Shown piece by piece: positions 6,848 to 16,091 of a stretch of DNA of 22,498 nt. The position numbers and the translations under genes are program-made. The stretch comes from Stentor coeruleus. Lineage: Eukaryota; Ciliophora; Heterotrichea; Heterotrichida; Stentoridae. Under the pieces are notes generated by a model that had not been told where the DNA came from, did not search any database, and was given only the letters and a program-made list of their open reading frames with translations. Location of the stretch: contig MPUH01001163.1 in the NCBI GenBank assembly GCA_001970955.1, forward strand, positions 1 through 22,498. The letters are read 5' to 3'. Each line of letters opens with the position of its first letter. Positions within the stretch are counted from its first letter, which is position 1.

Positions 6848-9433
6848 ATGTCTTCTGAGAGCGAGTCTGAAAGGTAAAAATCATATAGAATTAGTGAAGG
6901 TGGGTCTTTATGGCAAGTATTTGATGCGATATCAACATCTGAAGAGCTGTTTGAGGCTTTTAATAAACTTGATCAGCCAATCAGCAGAAAGTTAGGACTT
7001 ATAGACTTGATAACTGAAACTAGTGCAATACTGACCTTTGATTTTTCCCAAGCTTTTGGTTACTTTGTTGTCGAGATTAATGAAAATGATTCAAAAGATC
7101 GCATTGATAAGAAAAATATCACGTTTGAAGCATTTAAGAGAAGGATTGGGAATTTTATCTTAGAAAAAATATATAATCAAGGCGAATACGAAAAAACTGT
7201 CAAAGAGTTTATTGAAGATAATTGGAAATTAAGAGAAAAGAAAGATATTAGTGGGAAAAAGGGTTCAAGTAGAGAAAATAGTGAAAGTGAAGAGGAAAAT
7301 AATAGGAAAAATATTGAAAGTAGTGGATCAGAAAGAAGAGATTCAGATAGGAAAAGTAGTGGATCAGAAATAAGAGACTCAGATAGAAAAAGTAGGAAAA
7401 GTAGTGAATCAGAAATAAGAGACTCAGATAGAAAAAGTAGGAAAAGTAGTGCATCAGAAATAAGAGAATCAGATAGAAAAAGTAGGAAAAGTAGTAAAAG
7501 TGCTTCAGAAGAGCAGGAAAATAATAAAAGTAAACTTAAAGAGATTAAAAAATCAGAAACCCTATCACAGAAAAAACCTTTGATTGCGAGCAAAATTCAA
7601 AGAAGTACAACAAATATAGTAAAAAAACCTGATACAAAGATGAAACTTGAGAAAAAGAACTCTAAAATTAGCGAAATCAGTGACAGCAGCAAAGGGAGAT
7701 CTAGTTCTGGAAGTAAAAAGTCAAAGCATTCACCTAAAAACTCTGATAATTTTGGCTTTGGTCTCGCTAAAGCTGCTATCAAAGAAATTCGAAACGAAAT
7801 CAACTCAAAGAAAAAAAGCAACAGTTCATCATCTTCTAGTGAAAAACGTAAAAAATCAAGCATTTCTGAAAGTGAGCCTAAATTTCAAAAAGGAACAACC
7901 GAAATGATTTTTGAAGAACTTGCTAATTCAGTAGCAAAACCTAAAATACAATGGTTTACTTCTCAAATCAAAAACCGTGAAGATACTTTTCAGGAACTTT
8001 TTTTTTCATCTAATTCCGGAAAAGATTTTGTCTTATCTAAAGATATAATTTTAGCATTTAATACTACAGCTGAAGAGCTGAAATTAGAAATTCATGATCA
8101 TCATAGAGAAATTTTCAGAAATTTAACTGAAACTTTACATCCAGCAAAAGTTATTGCAAAAGCAGGGAAAAAAATGAAAACAGTTTTTCCAAGGATAAAT
8201 TTTACAGAATTTGCTGAATTAATGAACCTCTGGGGAGAAAAATACTCTAAAGAACAGGCAAAAGTCCCAGGCGAAGTTATTAAAACTATTAAAGAATATC
8301 AAGAGTTAGAAACTGAATACTTAGATTTCTCAGAATTGAAATCAATATTATCTGTTCTCACAACATCTTTATCAAAATGCTTAGCAAAACATAGTGAAAA
8401 CCACAAAGAACAAGTAAACCTAAAGGAAAAATACAAAAAAAACCTCGAAGACATTTTCCAATTTTATGCAAGAGTCCAAAGGATCCAAGGAAATGATGAC
8501 ACATTTGATGCAATGGAAGCAAATAACACAAACTTGACTATCGGTAAATTTTTGAAATTCTGTGCTGATTTTAATATTTTACTAAATAAAGGTGATGAAA
8601 AAAGAGCATTAAGCAAAGAAATATTAACGTCAATATTCAAAAAAACTGCAAATAATACAAGGCTTATGAGTGAGCAACAATTTATAGAAGTCATTGATAA
8701 AGTATCAGAAATTTTCTACAGTCCAGATCTAGACAAGCAATTTTCAACCACTTATGCTTATTTACCATTATCAGAAAAACGTGAATTATTATATAAGCAT
8801 TTAGGTATACATGATTTCAATATATACCACCACAAAAAGAAAGCTTTCGGTATAGCTTTTAGCCCTGAAAAATACTCAAGAGTTCCATTAAATGATTCAA
8901 GTCATCAATACAAATTTAAAATCAATGAAAAAAGCCAAAAAAAACTTGAATTATGGAAACAGTCTAAAATGGCCAGGGCGACTCCTCCATTACTTAAGCC
9001 TATACCTGAAATTAGCAAAAATTCAAATCCTGTTATGAAAAAAAGCTCAAAAATCCTTCCTACTAATGGATATGCATTAAGACTTAAAGCTAAAAAAGGG
9101 GTTTTTGCTGATAAGAAGGAAGATAGGTCTGAGATTTATGATGAACAATCTGAACCAACGGCGAAAAGAATAGAAGAAAATAAGGAAATTAAAGATCACC
9201 ACGAGTCTCAGACAAAAGTCATAACAATGCAAGCTTTGAACAATCTTAAATATAAGGATATTGATGATGAATATGGGTTGAAGGATTTGATTAGTGAGGA
9301 AAGTGATGAGTTTTTTGATAAACTTTATGGGATAGAGCCGAAACTTCAGGGGATAATGAAAATGCATGATGAAAAACTTGCAAGAGGACAGAAAGTTATT
9401 GAGAAGAGTAAGTATGCTTTAAAAAACCAGTAA
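6848..9433 (+). CDS. 856-aa protein with Ser/Arg/Lys repeat region and helical EF-hand-like C-terminal half; one 15-nt intron
   Basis: The ATG at 6848 gives MSSESESE, then a 15-nt intron (6874-6888) splits Arg9 and the frame continues to TAA. Residues about 10-110 are a folded-looking helical domain. Residues about 115-345 are low complexity, rich in Ser, Lys, Arg and Glu, including four units of a 12-15-residue repeat (153-209) with consensus SSxSEIRDSDRKSRK. From about 350 the protein is helical again; 528-618 has the pattern LEDIFQFYARVQ ... LTIGKFLKFCADFNILL ... LTSIFKKTANN ... MSEQQFIEVIDKVSEIF, which looks like paired helices of EF-hand-like proteins but lacks a canonical calcium loop. 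I cannot name the family. The Ser/Arg-rich segment suggests heavy phosphorylation or a scaffold role (inference). Confidence 0.85.
6874..6888 (+). other. 15-nt intron after codon 8 of the 856-aa protein gene (phase 2)
   Basis: GTAAAAATCATATAG. Removal joins AG|A (Arg9) and links the only nearby ATG to the long downstream frame. If retained, the reading frame stops at once (AGG TAA). A is at position 10. Confidence 0.88.
7319..7489 (+). repeat. Coding minisatellite, 45-nt period (first unit 36 nt)
   Basis: Four head-to-tail units: 7319-7354 (36 nt, lacks the last three codons), 7355-7399, 7400-7444 and 7445-7489 (45 nt each). They encode SSGSERRDSDRK, SSGSEIRDSDRKSRK, SSESEIRDSDRKSRK and SSASEIRESDRKSRK. 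Units 2-4 are nearly identical, so the array probably expanded recently and may vary in copy number. Further Ser/Lys-rich low complexity flanks it on both sides. Confidence 0.92.
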
Positions 9434-9546
9434 TTATGAGGTTTATATGTATAAAGTATGGATATTAAGTTATTGGAATACATAGACTAAAATATGAAAA
9501 TATATTTATTATTATAGATTTGATAAGATAAATATATCGTTTTCAA

Positions 9547-9562
9547 TTTTGCAATTGCAAAA
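9547..9562. repeat. Perfect 16-bp palindrome
   Basis: TTTTGCAATTGCAAAA is its own reverse complement. It lies 114 nt after the stop of the upstream gene in the ATPase upstream region. It could be a protein-binding site or chance in AT-rich DNA. Confidence 0.6.
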
Positions 9563-9723
9563 CAAGGAATTCTATTTGCAATTAGACACTCACATGATTA
9601 AAACTAAATACATTTTTACAATACATTTGCTAATAACTAGTTTATTAGAAATATTTTATAATGGGATAAAAGTCTAGCGATGATAATCTTTTTATTTGAA
9701 ATAAACTTAACAATTAGTATTTG

Positions 9724-10064
9724 CAATTCTTCCCTTAAGCATAGATTATATAAAATGCCAGTCACATCATTCACTGCTTATGCTTTGACAATAATAAGCT
9801 TCTTATAATTTAGAACAATCTAGAAGTTTTTAATTAAGCAAGTCCTCCCACCTTCTAAGCACTAATAAATCTTCATCCTTTCCTTTCCTTTTTNCAATTC
9901 TTCCCTTAAGCATAGATTATATAAAATGCGAGTCACATCATTCACCGCTTATGCTTTGACAATAATAAGCTTCTTATAATTTAGAACAATCTAGAAGTTT
10001 TTAATTAAGCAAGTCCTCCCACCTTCTAAGCACTAATAAATCTTCATCCTTTCCTTTCCTTTTT
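9724..10064. repeat. Direct duplication around the N at 9894 (probable unmerged contig overlap)
   Basis: 9724-9893 is repeated as 9895-10064 (170 nt each). Two differences are visible: C9759/G9930 and T9775/C9946. The copies abut the N. The differences may be allelic variants or errors that prevented merging. Confidence 0.9.
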
Positions 10065-10243
10065 ATATCATAATCTTAATCATAATCTAATAACCACATC
10101 GAAGCATTCATTTAAAATTTTTACCTCAAAAAAAATCCTATAATCATCCTAGAAATTCTAAAGCCTCTGCAAAAATCTAGCCACATAAACCATGGCAAAT
10201 TACTCCTCTTTGTAATTTTTAAGTATATAAAAGGTGCATCCTA

Positions 10244-10348
10244 TTATAAACTTAAATTTCAGATCAATAGCTAACAGACTATTTTTTTAGTTGTTNTTAT
10301 AAACTTAAATTTCAGATCAATAGCTAACAGACTATTTTTTTAGTTGTT
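10244..10348. repeat. Direct duplication around the N at 10296 (probable unmerged contig overlap)
   Basis: 10244-10295 is repeated as 10297-10348, 52 nt with no difference seen. The second copy ends 7 nt before the ATPase start codon, so the duplicated segment is the immediate 5' flank of that gene. Confidence 0.9.
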
Positions 10349-10355
10349 GAAATAA

Positions 10356-13112
10356 ATGGGTGAATACAAAAAGCTGGGTGAAACTCAAGAAGAAGAAACG
10401 AAAAAAACTCACAAAATGTCTGAACAAGAAGAAGCTGAGTCACAAACTGGCCCAGAAGGTCTCTCTAGTGAGGAAGCTGCACGCAGACTAGCTCGTGACG
10501 GGTAATTTATATGTAGTCCGAACAAATTGCCAGAAAAAAAAGTAAACCCTTGTCTGAAATTCTTAAGCTACTACTGGGGCCCAATGCCTGGTATGATTTG
10601 GTGTGCCATTATTATAGAGCTAATTCGTTTGGCATTCATAGACTTGGCCATATTGATTTTCCTTCAGTTTATCAATGGCTTTGTTGGGTGGAATGAAGAG
10701 AAAAATGCTGGTAACGCTATCGAAGCCTTAAAAAAGAGTTTAGCACCAAAAGCCAAAGTTAAGAGAAATGGGTGTTGGGAAACTATTGAATCATGGAATG
10801 TTGTCTTTGGTGACAGAGTCAATATCAAACTAGGAGATATTATCCCTGCTGATCTCAAACTTGGTCCTGGTTATGCTGAAATCGATCAAGCAGCTTTGAC
10901 AGGTGAGTCTTTAGCTGTGACAAGGTATGAAGGGGATATAGTATACCAAGGAAGTGTTTGTAAAAGAGGTGACTTAGAGGCAATTGTTGTGGCTGTCGGA
11001 GCAAATACCTTCTTTGGTAAGACTTCGGCACTAGTGGGACAAGTTAACCAACGTGGGAATTTCCAAAAAGTCATTCTTAAAGTAACAGCTGTACTTATGG
11101 TTATTTCAATAGTCCTTGTGGGGATTATCTTTGGAGTGGTCTTGGCTAAAGGAAACAATTTCTTAGAAACCCTGTCAATTTGTGTTGTCATATTGGTCGC
11201 ATCAATCCCTGTGGCTATGCAAGTTGTTTGCTCAACAACAATGGCTGTCGGTGCACGTGCTCTAGCTAAGAGAAAAGCTATTGTTAGTAGGTTGAACTCA
11301 ATTGAAGAACTTGCTGGTATGGAAATTCTCTGTAGTGATAAGACTGGAACTTTGACTAAAAACGAACTCACAGTACAAAACCCAACTTTGATGGGCAAGT
11401 TTACAATTAATGACATTTTCCTTACTGCAGGACTTGCTAGCAAAAGGGAATTAGGTTCACAAGATGCTATTGATAAGTGTATAACAGAATATGCTACTCA
11501 CAAATGTGGGATCAGCTTTGCTGACTATGAAGAAGAAGACTTTATTCCATTCGACCCGAAAATCAAAAGAACTGAAGCTACAGTAAGAAACCTTAGAACT
11601 GGACATACAATTAAAGTGTCGAAAGGAGCTCCACAAGTTATTTTAGCTATGGCTAACAACCCTGAAATTGAAGAACAAGTGACAAATGCAGTTAATGATT
11701 TGGCATCGAGAGGCTATAGAACAATAGGTGTTGGTAGAGCTGATATTGAGCATCAATGGGTGTTTATTGGGCTTATTCCTTTATATGACCCACCTAGAGA
11801 TGATACCAAAGAGACAATCCAAAAAGCTATTCAGATGGAAGTTAAAGTTAAAATGATTACTGGAGATCAGATTGCTATAGCCAAAGAGACAGCAAACCTT
11901 CTAAATCTTGGTGACAAAATCTTCAACTCTGAACTCCTTAGTGAAGAAGCTACAGCCGTACAAAGAGAATATTTGACTACAATTATTGAAGAAGCTGATG
12001 GATTTGCTGAAGTCTTCCCTGAACATAAATTCGCTATAGTGAAAATGCTCCAAGAATTAGGCAAAAGAGTTGGAATGACTGGAGATGGAGTTAATGATGC
12101 CCCAGCACTTAAAAAAGCAGATGTGGGTATTGCTGTAGATGGTGCTACTGATGCTGCTAGAGCTGCAGCTGATATTGTCCTGACTAGTCCAGGTCTTTCT
12201 GTTATTATTGAAGCTATCTATAGAGCAAGGAAAATTTTCCAAAGAATGAAGAATTTCTGCACATATCGTATTGCTTGTACAATCCAATTACTTATATTTT
12301 TCTTCATCACTATGTGCTCTTTGAAACCTGATGACTACTCTTGTCATGGTGTTACTGGCTGTGGTGATGTGCCTAACACATTTTCTTTACCAGTTGTAGC
12401 TTTAGTTATTATCACTGTGCTTAATGATGGAACTATTATTTCGATTGCATATGATAGAGTTACAGTGTCTAAAAGACCTGATCAATGGAATTTGTTTTTG
12501 ATTTATGTTAATGCTTGCACATTAGGAGGAATTGCCTTTATTTCTTCATTAATATTAGTCCTTTTAGGGCTTGATAATATGCATGCTAGTGATCCAAATG
12601 GTTTTCTTAATGCTTTCGGGATTAATGCTTTTACATATGGAGAAATGCTCACTGTTGTTTACTTAAAAGTCTCACTTTCTGACTTTTTAACTGTGTTTAC
12701 GGCAAGGACTAACAGTTGGTTTTGGACTAGAGCTCCAGGTAAAGTCCTCTTAGCCGCTGCTGCAATTGCTACTTTTGCTGCTACTCTTATGTCAGTTTAT
12801 TGGTTTTTAGATGTTAATGCTGGAGATGGTAGTTCAGGAAAAATCCCTGATATGAAATCTGTTAGTTGGGGCGTGGCTGGATTTGTTTGGCTTTATAATA
12901 TGGTATTCTTTGTCCTTCAGGATATTGTTAAAGTCATTCAACTCAAATCTTTTGATGCTTATTATGCTATGAGTGGAAAAGACACAGGCTTTGCAGGAGC
13001 TGTGCTTACTGATACCTTCTTAGTTTTTACTACTGGAGAAAGAGGAACTGGCAGAAGATCGATTGTCACTAGAAGGTCTATGGCTGCTGCTCACCTTGAT
13101 GGAAAAGCCTAA
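10356..13112 (+). CDS. P-type plasma-membrane H+-ATPase (P3A subfamily), one 15-nt intron
   Basis: The spliced product is 913 aa, close to fungal and plant H+ pumps. The ATG at 10356 encodes an acidic N-terminus and LSSEEAARRLARDGPNKLPEKK, the standard cation-ATPase N-terminal motif, which only reads through if the intron at 10502-10516 is removed. Seen in order: M1/M2 hydrophobic segments, TGES actuator loop (177-180), PVA in M4 (about 280), phosphorylation site CSDKTGTLTK with Asp323, KGAP (about 418), TGD (497-499), TGDGVNDAP (570-578), and LNDGT in M6 with Asp686, equivalent to the proton-binding Asp684 of plant AHA2. Family role: ATP-driven proton export that sets membrane potential. The tail is short, with two RRS motifs (GRRSIVTRRSM) that could be kinase sites. 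Proton specificity is inferred from subfamily motifs. Confidence 0.95.
10502..10516 (+). other. 15-nt intron in the H+-ATPase gene (phase 2)
   Basis: GTAATTTATATGTAG. It splits Gly49 (GG|T). Splicing restores ARDGPNKLPEKK, a highly conserved ATPase segment, which makes this the best supported intron of the window. Retention gives GGG TAA, an immediate stop. A is at position 10. Confidence 0.95.
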
Positions 13113-14155
13113 TATTAGCCCTAATAAATATTTAGAGCAATTAGTTTTAAATTTCCGTTGTCTTGCTTGAATCAACTATGCTATTTATCTCATTGAGATA
13201 GCATTATTTTTATATTTTAATAATTTTTCTAAGGGCTCTTTAAATACACTAAATATGAGAGATGTTGAAGAGATTCAAAACAGAATTAATTGCAGGTAGT
13301 TAATGAGCCCAAGCATTATTTTAAGTTATCTGATACTATAAAATATTTATCTTGTTTAGTTTACAAGTTTTTAGATAATTTAAAGTTAAATATGAAGTTA
13401 ACATATAGGAAAAAAAATATAAGTAAATTTATATAGAATAACTCAAATTTTCAAAGCATTTTAAATTTAGAAATGCTTATCCTTATTAACAGATTCAGTA
13501 GTGTTGAATACAAATTGATTTCAGCTAGTTAAGCATTTTTATATAAGGACAGAGTTTAAATTTAATTGTCCGAATTAGCATAACAAGTTTGTAAAGGTTT
13601 ATGATATATTTTAAAATAGATAAATACTAAAGTAGGCTTGAAAAATAATTATAAAGTTAGGTAAATATAATAATAAAGCAGGATCCAGTTGGATATTAAG
13701 GTATTCAAAGCGTTAGGAAAAACTTTGAATAATGGCAATTATAATGCTGGATTATTCAAGGACTATATCTAGAATTGATCTTATAATAATCTTCATATAA
13801 AGCTCTTTACTTACATATTTTTATTAATAAAGGACTATATTTGAATGATTCTCAAAATTTTGATATTATAATTCATTTACAGTCTATTTTTAAATTTGAA
13901 ACTAAATTGATCAAAATACAGCTTTTTATACAAACTTAAAATATTCATTGATTTTTTCTCAACTATTTATTATTTTAAAAGTAAAATATGGGGGATAAAT
14001 GGTTAAGTGCATATCGAAGCGTGCTAATGTCAANTACAGTCTATTTTTAAATTTAAAACTAAATTAATCAAAATACAGCTTTTTATACAAACTTAAAATA
14101 TTCATTGATTTTTTCTCAACTATTTGTTATTTTAAAAGTAAAATATGGGGGATAA
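13113..14155. other. AT-rich spacer with an assembly duplication and a small inverted repeat
   Basis: No supportable gene. The N at 14034 and its flanking copies occupy the right end; the left copy (13878-14033) even carries a redundant image of the first codons of the next gene. An inverted repeat sits at 13702-13731. The rest shows nothing recognisable. Confidence 0.6.
13702..13731. repeat. 9-bp inverted repeat with 12-nt loop
   Basis: TATTCAAAG (13702-13710) and CTTTGAATA (13723-13731) are perfect reverse complements. The surrounding ~80 nt also stay open in one frame without an ATG. It may be a hairpin in a transcript or chance. Confidence 0.4.
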
Positions 14156-14190
14156 ATGGTTAAGTGCATATCGAAGCGTGCTAATGTCAA
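13878..14190. repeat. Direct duplication around the N at 14034 (probable unmerged contig overlap)
   Basis: 13878-14033 is repeated as 14035-14190 (156 nt each). Three differences are visible: G13898/A14055, G13909/A14066 and A13969/G14126. The overlap includes the start codon of the gene at 14156, so an apparent second start exists at 13999. Confidence 0.9.
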
Positions 14191-14701
14191 CTTCTCAGAA
14201 CATACATACACAATTTTCGATGAATTTTACAGCAACTATCACATAAAATCAATGATTTCCGAGGAGAAATACAGAAATAGCTTACTAAAAAGCTTAATAA
14301 TGCTCATGAAAACACCTCCGAAAATCCAAATCCAAGCAAATTCTCAAGAAAGTACAAATAAAACTATACTTCAAAGCTACCTATCTTTACGTCTCAAATC
14401 TTTACACCTTCGATTTTCCACCCGTAACATTCTATCCAAAGTTTCAGTCCTTTTTCAAAAATCTTATTTTCCTCTACTTTTTTATCTTGCTTGTACAATC
14501 CTCTTTGCTCTTCCAATAGATACACTCTGCCGCAAATTAGGCTTTCGCTGCTGTACCAATTTTAATCATATGGCGTTTTGTCATAGTAAATGGAAAGAAA
14601 TGGAGCTCTACAGCCTTACAAAAGTTCCTGAGTTTTATGGTGTGAGGCCTGTCACTTCATACAATCTCTCATCAATTGCAAATGAGGTATTTAATAATTA
14701 A
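14156..14701 (+). CDS. Unrecognised 181-aa protein with one predicted membrane segment
   Basis: Open from ATG to TAA for 181 codons, well above chance length here. No family is recognised. Residues 1-100 are soluble-looking, basic and helical. Residues 103-121 (SYFPLLFYLACTILFALPI) form a plausible transmembrane segment. After it come clustered cysteines (125, 132, 133, 142) in LCRKLGFRCCTNFNHMAFC and an aromatic C-terminal part. A short alternative frame starting 12 nt earlier ends after 33 codons and is less likely. It is convergent with the PP2C gene, 76 nt between stops. The start codon lies inside the duplicated segment around the N at 14034. Confidence 0.65.
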   Translation: MVKCISKRANVNFSEHTYTIFDEFYSNYHIKSMISEEKYRNSLLKSLIMLMKTPPKIQIQANSQESTNKTILQSYLSLRLKSLHLRFSTRNILSKVSVLFQKSYFPLLFYLACTILFALPIDTLCRKLGFRCCTNFNHMAFCHSKWKEMELYSLTKVPEFYGVRPVTSYNLSSIANEVFNN

Positions 14702-14777
14702 CTTATTCCAAAACACATCACTTTATACTAAAACATAATTTCATTTAAAATCTAACATCTAAGTTCTATTAAAAATA

Positions 14778-16091
14778 CTACTTGCCAGGTACATCCAAAA
14801 ATACGCATACATTTGTGATGTCATCAATAACTTCTTCTTCCTAAATATCCCTTACAGTTTTCCATCTTGTATTAGCTTCTCTCCACAAGCACTCACAGCC
14901 CCCTTCAATATCTTTGTTTTTCCAATATGGGACAAAGATTTTGACAACTTCTTCATTACTTAAAAACTCAAAAATACCGTCACTACCAATAATAATGAAC
15001 TTGTCTTCAGAAGTTAGTTGAAATTCTAAAATCTCAGGTTCAGCTATAACACCAACTGAAGAAGCTACAGCATCACCCATAGATCTCGACATAGCCAGCC
15101 CGGGTAGATCTTGATTTTTAAGCCACACCCTAGCTGGCCCAACAGGATTCCCGTTTTCATCTTGATAAGACTCAACACGGCCATTGCACTGGATAATTCT
15201 CGCAGATTCAGTCTTGTCATCAGGTTTATGATCTCTTGATAAAGCTATAGACATCCAATGTCTACCTGTTGAAGTATTATTTGAACTATCATTGATTTGC
15301 CTAGCAATCAAAGCTCTTGAATCCCCAACATTAGCACAATACAATGTACTACCTTTAATAAGTACACAAACTAAAGTTGTTCCACTAAAATTCACATCAA
15401 GGTTTATCTGACTAAGTTCAGCATTACATCTAAGAATCTCACTATTTAAAGCTTTCCGAGGATTAGTGTAAATATTGGGATGTTGACTTAAAAGAGCTGG
15501 AAGACGTTGTTTAACATATCCTGAAACCTCACCACCATAGAAACCATGACCATCACATACACCAAAAAAATATAAGTCAGAGTAATTGGCAAAATTCACA
15601 TGGGCGAAGAAACTGTCTTGATTTACTTTTGTGGAATTCCCTGGAATAAAACCTGTTTGAGTGTAGTGTGAGTATTTCACAACAACTGGTACTTCAGGAC
15701 GAGCTTCTAAAGAAAACTTTCGCCGGTTAGTTTTTTCGGGCTCAGGCTTGCGTAGTGTATTGTGACTCAGAGGTCGATCAGCTAAAGATAAAAACCGCCG
15801 ATGCTTGGCTGATTTACTACTGCGTTGGTCAGCGTTTTTTGGCGTGGAATTCTTGCTGTTTGCAAGAAGCCCAGTAATAAGAGGCTTTTCATCAGTGTTT
15901 ACTGAGCCACCTATAGCTAAAGATAAGGGCTTTTTTGGCAATGTTGCTGCTAAGGACTTGCCGGGCCGATGAGTTGCTTTTGTTGGACCTTTACTAATGT
16001 TTCGCTGAGGAGACTTTGAAGGCAGTTTTCTTCCTCCAAAAGGTTTCGTTGAAGCTTCTCCAAAAAACTTAAAATTTGTTCGTAGGGCCAT
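14778..16091 (-). CDS. PP2C-family (PPM) Ser/Thr protein phosphatase, one 15-nt intron
   Basis: The spliced product is 432 aa: 412 codons, a 15-nt intron (14841-14855), then 20 codons to TAG. Residues 1-135 are a basic Ser/Lys/Pro-rich extension without a domain. The phosphatase domain runs from about 138 with NQD (157-159), the metal-binding DGHG (180-183), SGTTL (236-240), VGDSRA (255-260), SRDHKPD (285-291), AMSRSMGD (333-340), GSDG (369-372), and finally DDIT (418-421). The last motif holds a conserved metal-ligand Asp and is present only after splicing. Family role: Mg/Mn-dependent dephosphorylation of Ser/Thr. RRFLSL and RRKFSL in the extension look like basophilic kinase sites. The substrate is unknown. 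Confidence 0.95.
14841..14855 (-). other. 15-nt intron near the 3' end of the PP2C gene (phase 0)
   Basis: On the minus strand GTAAGGGATATTTAG. Removal joins RWKT to EEEVIDDITNVCVFLDVPGK, restoring the conserved C-terminal DDIT of PP2C. Retention adds VRDI and a TAG, losing that motif. A is at position 10. Confidence 0.93.

Larger units (their letters stand above)
9434..10355. other. Upstream region of the H+-ATPase gene with two assembly duplications
   Basis: No gene is visible. Removing the redundant copies around the Ns at 9894 and 10296 shortens it from 922 to about 698 nt. It holds a perfect 16-bp palindrome at 9547-9562. A pyrimidine-rich stretch (TCCTTTCCTTTCC-like) occurs in both copies around 9877-9893 and 10048-10064. 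It presumably contains the ATPase promoter; no known promoter motif was identified. Confidence 0.6.

Noticed and set aside
7177..7863. Several minus-strand Leu/Phe/Ser-rich open frames opposite the 856-aa protein gene
   Set aside because: They are mirror images of the Ser/Lys-rich low-complexity coding strand and have no independent coding signal.
10664..12287. Minus-strand frames of 64-185 codons opposite the H+-ATPase
   Set aside because: The plus strand encodes an unmistakable P-type ATPase throughout; these are shadows.
14144..14245. Alternative frame beginning MGDKWLSAYRS before the 181-aa protein
   Set aside because: It stops after 33 codons and no consensus intron extends it, while the overlapping frame stays open for 181 codons.
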